From Callaeas wilsoni (lineage: Eukaryota > Chordata > Aves > Passeriformes > Callaeidae): a DNA stretch of 64,000 nucleotides. Position numbers and translations under genes: made by a program. The notes under the pieces are model-generated. The model did no database searches. It saw nothing but the letters and a program-made list of their open reading frames with translations, and was not told the origin of the DNA. The stretch lies in the NCBI GenBank assembly GCA_013398955.1, contig VWPU01012144.1, forward strand, positions 186,001-250,000, in the 5' to 3' direction. Every line of letters starts with the position of its first letter. Position 1 is the first letter of the stretch. Positions 62,101 through 64,000 of the stretch are shown here, one piece after another.

Positions 62101-63026
62101 GTACCTTGAATCCTTCCAAACTGAGCAAACAAGAAGAGACCTACCATTTTGCAGGTATGTGATAGAGGTGAACTACGGCTGAGCTCCCTGATGGCACAGA
62201 AACCAGGTGCATGTGTCCAAACATGCCAAGCGAATGCAGATGATGAAAAGGAAAGATTAACTGCTGAAGAGCTACCTGCTCTTCAGAGCATTCCAGCTAT
62301 CAGGCACACCCCAGCCGATTCCGTAATGCTCGGAGTGTATCCATAGGTCTGGAGGCAGGGACTCCATTATCTGTTTGGCTCTTTTCTGTTCCTGCGCGGA
62401 GCAACTTGTGTCTACAGCATTGTGCAAGATGTTCGTGTTTCATTCGTGTCCCTCACTTTGTAGTAGTTTCTTTTAGTTTTAACCTTTCCCCCTTATCTCT
62501 GTCTAGTTAGAGATGTCCCAAATGGCCATAGCTCAAGCAAAGTGACTGGTCTCATTTTTTATATTGCATTATCTAGTTATCCTTGGCTGGATGTGTGCTT
62601 ATAGCCTGCCTTTCACTTCTTGAGGTGAGACAAAACTTCTGAATGAAGTTCTGCTACATCGGTATTGCTTCTCATCCTAAATGATGAGAAGAAATCAGGA
62701 CATGTCAGCCTTCCTGATATTACCAGAACCTGTGCTTGGACAAAAGCTGTAAGACAATGAATGTATATATACATAGGGCAGCCAAGGGAAAGGACCTCCA
62801 GGCAGGTGAGCACGAATTTTTGCCAGGACAGGCTGCCTCTCCATTCTGTAACAGCCTGGTCTGAGCTCTCTGAAGGACAGCCCAGCAGTGTCACCTGGAG
62901 GTGCTCAGCTGGACACATTTGCTCTCATGGCAGGAGGTCAGGTTCTCCATGGGCAGGCAGCCAGGCAGGGAAGTCACTTTGAAACTCTGCCTGCATCACT
63001 TGGATCCCAAAAGCCACAAGGATGAA
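59111..63026. other. Single-copy DNA without a recognisable gene
   Basis: No mobile element recognised. Open frames at 59539-59814 and 62149-62346 are short and lack known domains. Confidence 0.4.
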
Positions 63027-63340
63027 AATCACAGAATGGTTTGTGTTGGAAGGAACCTTAAAGACCATCCAGTTTCACTCTTGCCATGGGCAGGGACACC
63101 TTCCATAGACCGGATTGCTCCAAGTCCTGTCCAACCTGGCCTTAAACACTGCCAGGAATGGGGCATCCACAGCTTCTCTGGGCAGCCTGTGCCAGGGCCT
63201 CACCACACTCACAGAAAAGAATTTCTTCTTTTTATCTAATCTAAACATGCCCTCTCTCAGTTTAAAGCCATTCCCTCTTGTCCAATGACTACATGTCATT
63301 GTAAAATGTCCCTCTCCAGCTCTCTTGGAGGTCTCCTAAA
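63027..63340 (-). mobile_element. CR1 LINE, 3' end, minus strand
   Basis: The plus strand reads AATCACAGAATGGTTTGTGT, GGAAGGAACCTTAAAGACCA, AAGTCCTGTCCAACCTGGCC, CAGCTTCTCTGGGCAGCCTG and TCTAATCTAAACATGCCCTC. This is the complement of the CR1 3' UTR and tail, truncated at about 63340. It aligns closely with the copy at 46307-46653 and appears to be of a similar subfamily and age. Confidence 0.95.
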
Positions 63341-64000
63341 GGAGTTCCTGGAAATTTCAGATTAGAGGTGGCGTATTATTTTTGACCCCCATTTTCCACC
63401 GAAACAAAATGAAAAGATGGAATTTGTGACTAGGTTTAAGTCCTGTTTATATTATACCATAATCTCTTGTATGCTATCTCATCATCCTTTGTGAGTTGTA
63501 GCCCAGGTGTTTCAACCCTCCTTCCTACCCTTTATTTATGAGGTTTTTCTCATATATTGTGTGGGAAAGAGAAGAAACTTGTGGTAGTTTGGGAGATGAG
63601 ATCTGGCCAGGAATCTTAGACCAGCAGAGCAGAATGAGGAAAGAGATACTTAAGTGCTCTGTAGGGAAAAGTGGTTTCATATTTGACTCGGATGGAAAGT
63701 TTTCATTCAAGCGTCGCCACTTTCCTTTTGAAACACTGGGTGGGAAGTTCTACAGAAAATAATTCCCCTCTGAAATATTTTTGGCCTGGCCTACTTGTTC
63801 AAGTCTGTGCTGCTGCATTGAGTTGAACTCCCACGGTGTGTCCAAGCACTGCCTGTGCTGGCAAGTGAGACCTCAGTGCTCAGGGCAGGTACCTGAGCCT
63901 CAGCCAGCAGTTGCCCCAGTCATCTTAAGGAATTACCTCTAGATGTCACTCACGAATCCCTCTTATTCAAGGGATTTAAATAAGTAGGTAGGATACCTCT
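63341..64000. other. Single-copy DNA at the window edge
   Basis: Nothing recognised to the end of the window. Confidence 0.4.

Noticed and set aside
62149..62346. Possible exon with acceptor-like TTTTGCAG upstream
   Set aside because: The polypyrimidine tract is weak, no donor of quality closes the frame, and no protein family is recognised.

Overview
The window looks like gene-poor, intergenic or intronic chromosomal DNA from a bird, most likely a songbird. This rests on the repeats: truncated CR1 LINE copies whose 3' ends carry the typical avian tail (for example at 46307, 63027 and 49125), several older CR1 relics, and many solo LTRs of endogenous retroviruses. The organism call is inference; no protein-coding gene anchors it. 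I found no convincing exon, tRNA, rRNA, known microRNA, CRISPR array or bacterial-type operon. The long open frames are explained by GC-rich sequence, simple repeats or tandem repeats.

Layout. 1-2330 is unannotated single-copy DNA, followed by a CpG-island-like block (2335-2690). 2700-7870 is single-copy with an A-rich patch. A 1.19 kb minus-strand solo LTR lies at 7874-9060 and has a small assembly gap at 8201-8208. At 10.7 kb there is an old CR1 tail. At 11.94-12.48 kb a 342 bp minus-strand LTR is flanked by two 101 bp direct repeats. Another minus-strand LTR spans about 13.6-14.16 kb. At 17.58-18.71 kb a plus-strand CR1 is interrupted by a 661 bp solo LTR with a clean 6 bp target duplication. 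Old CR1 relics lie at 24.7 and 27.45 kb. At 34.64-35.35 kb a minus-strand CR1 is interrupted by another LTR. A 290 bp CCTTT/CCCTT pentanucleotide tract lies at 39.17 kb. A second copy of the 7.9 kb LTR family lies at 43675-44791 (5 bp target duplication), followed 61 bp later by a near-perfect 66 nt hairpin. CR1 copies lie at 46.3 and 49.0 kb, a 106 bp minisatellite with a 2 bp gap at 49.62-50.10 kb, a GC-rich stretch open in several frames at 54.64-55.37 kb, an old CR1 at 57.1 kb, an LTR remnant at 58.95 kb and a CR1 at 63.03 kb.

Functionally the window is a record of successive retrotransposon insertions with no retroviral gag, pol or env reading frame recognised, so the LTRs appear to be solo. 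The items most worth a second look are the hairpin at 44853-44918, the CTCF-like motifs carried by the large LTR family, the 101 bp repeats around the 12 kb LTR, the pentanucleotide tract, the 106 bp minisatellite and the CpG island at 2.3-2.7 kb. I saw nothing that amounts to a new multi-gene system.
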